Origin: Pseudomonadota bacterium
GTDB taxonomy: Bacteria > Pseudomonadota > Gammaproteobacteria > Steroidobacterales > Steroidobacteraceae
Assembly (NCBI GenBank): GCA_021817875.1
Contig: JAKAFQ010000318.1
Location: 1-5,446 of the forward strand
DNA: 5,446 bases
Direction: 5' to 3'
Shown one piece after another: positions 5,251 through 5,446 of this stretch (within the stretch, counting starts at the first letter, position 1; every line of letters starts with the position of its first letter). The notes under the pieces were generated by a model that saw only the letters and a program-made list of their open reading frames with translations, was not told the origin of the DNA and searched no databases. A program made the position numbers and the translations under genes.

Positions 5251-5423
5251 GTGCCTTCCGACATGCCGTGCTTGCGGCACAGGTCCGCACACTTCGCACC
5301 AGCCTCATGCTCGGCCAGGATACCGATTATCTGCTCTTCGCTGTATCTCGATCGCTTCATTGTCCGTCCCTTCGTTGGGGCGGACTCTAAGTCCTCGTGG
5401 AGGAAAAATCCCGTGGCAGGTCA
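5251..5423 (-). mobile_element. 5' end of an IS3-family element, with left terminal repeat
   Basis: On the minus strand the element begins at 5423 with TGACCTGCCACGGGATTTTT, a TG-starting terminal repeat typical of IS3-type elements. A 40-base leader and the start of orfA follow. It is cut at about 5251 where the opposing IS3-type right end abuts. Bases 5424-5446 lie outside it and show nothing I can identify. Confidence 0.55.
5253..5360 (-). pseudogene. IS3-family OrfA (helix-turn-helix) fragment, first ~36 codons
   Basis: The translation begins MKRSRYSEEQIIGILAEHEA and continues GAKCADLCRKHGMSEG. This is the start of the IS3/IS911-type OrfA helix-turn-helix domain, the DNA-binding half of a frameshift-fused OrfAB transposase. 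After residue 36 the familiar T-F-Y-x-W continuation is replaced by foreign codons, which run on to a stop at 5178. OrfA is normally about 90-100 residues, so this is non-functional. A purine-rich AAGGGA about 8 bases upstream of the ATG supports the start. The break coincides with the end of the IS3-type terminal repeat at 5250, so insertion of that element, or a deletion beside it, probably cut this gene. Confidence 0.8.
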
Positions 5424-5446
5424 AGTCACGTCATGCCCTCCGCGAC

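Noticed and set aside
5174..5423. IS3 circle junction (right and left terminal repeats abutted)
   Set aside because: The right-end repeat abuts orfA coding sequence of the opposite strand, not a left terminal repeat in the same orientation.

Overview
This looks like a high-GC proteobacterial fragment, most likely alphaproteobacterial and of the Paracoccus/Rhodobacterales kind. That is an inference from two things: the divergent narR-narK arrangement, with a cysteine-poor Crp/Fnr regulator facing a NarK-type transporter, and the types of insertion sequence present. The density of broken genes and IS pieces suggests a plasmid or another accessory region rather than core chromosome.

Left part (1-1961): a remnant of a nitrate-respiration locus. 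narK (minus strand, start at 960) encodes a nitrate/nitrite transporter of the major facilitator superfamily. It is cut at about the seventh membrane helix and fused tail to tail to an unrelated plus-strand reading frame that enters from the left edge. Divergent from it is an apparently intact Crp/Fnr-family regulator (1215-1913, probably narR). The 254-bp intergenic region holds two near-perfect FNR-type boxes (TTGAT-N4-ATCAA), one placed for each gene. The regulator's recognition helix carries E-x-x-S-R, which reads this type of box. No narGHJI genes are visible.

Middle (1962-3743): two IS6-family insertion sequences in the same orientation, each 815 bp by my end assignment. Each carries a 234-aa transposase, and the two proteins are about 87% identical. 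They bracket 152 bp containing only the 3' end of a thioredoxin-fold 'small redox-active disulfide' protein gene. The first transposase has a complete D83-D140-E169 catalytic triad. The second has Gly at position 140, so it is probably inactive.

Right part (3744-5446): the C-terminal portion of a large HEAT-repeat-like protein. IS copy 2 has removed its 5' part, and the reading frame shifts at a run of five G (3925-3929). This is followed by an IS graveyard: the left tip of a third IS6-family element, the 3' end of one IS3-family element, and the 5' end (terminal repeat plus about 36 OrfA codons) of another in the opposite direction.

Overall, the only genes likely to make complete working products are the Crp/Fnr regulator and the first IS6 transposase. 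The rest records repeated IS-driven deletion and fusion. I found no convincing complete new system. The points most worth checking are the catalytic-residue loss in IS copy 2, the frame break in the HEAT-repeat gene, and an orphaned regulator that still has its operator sites.
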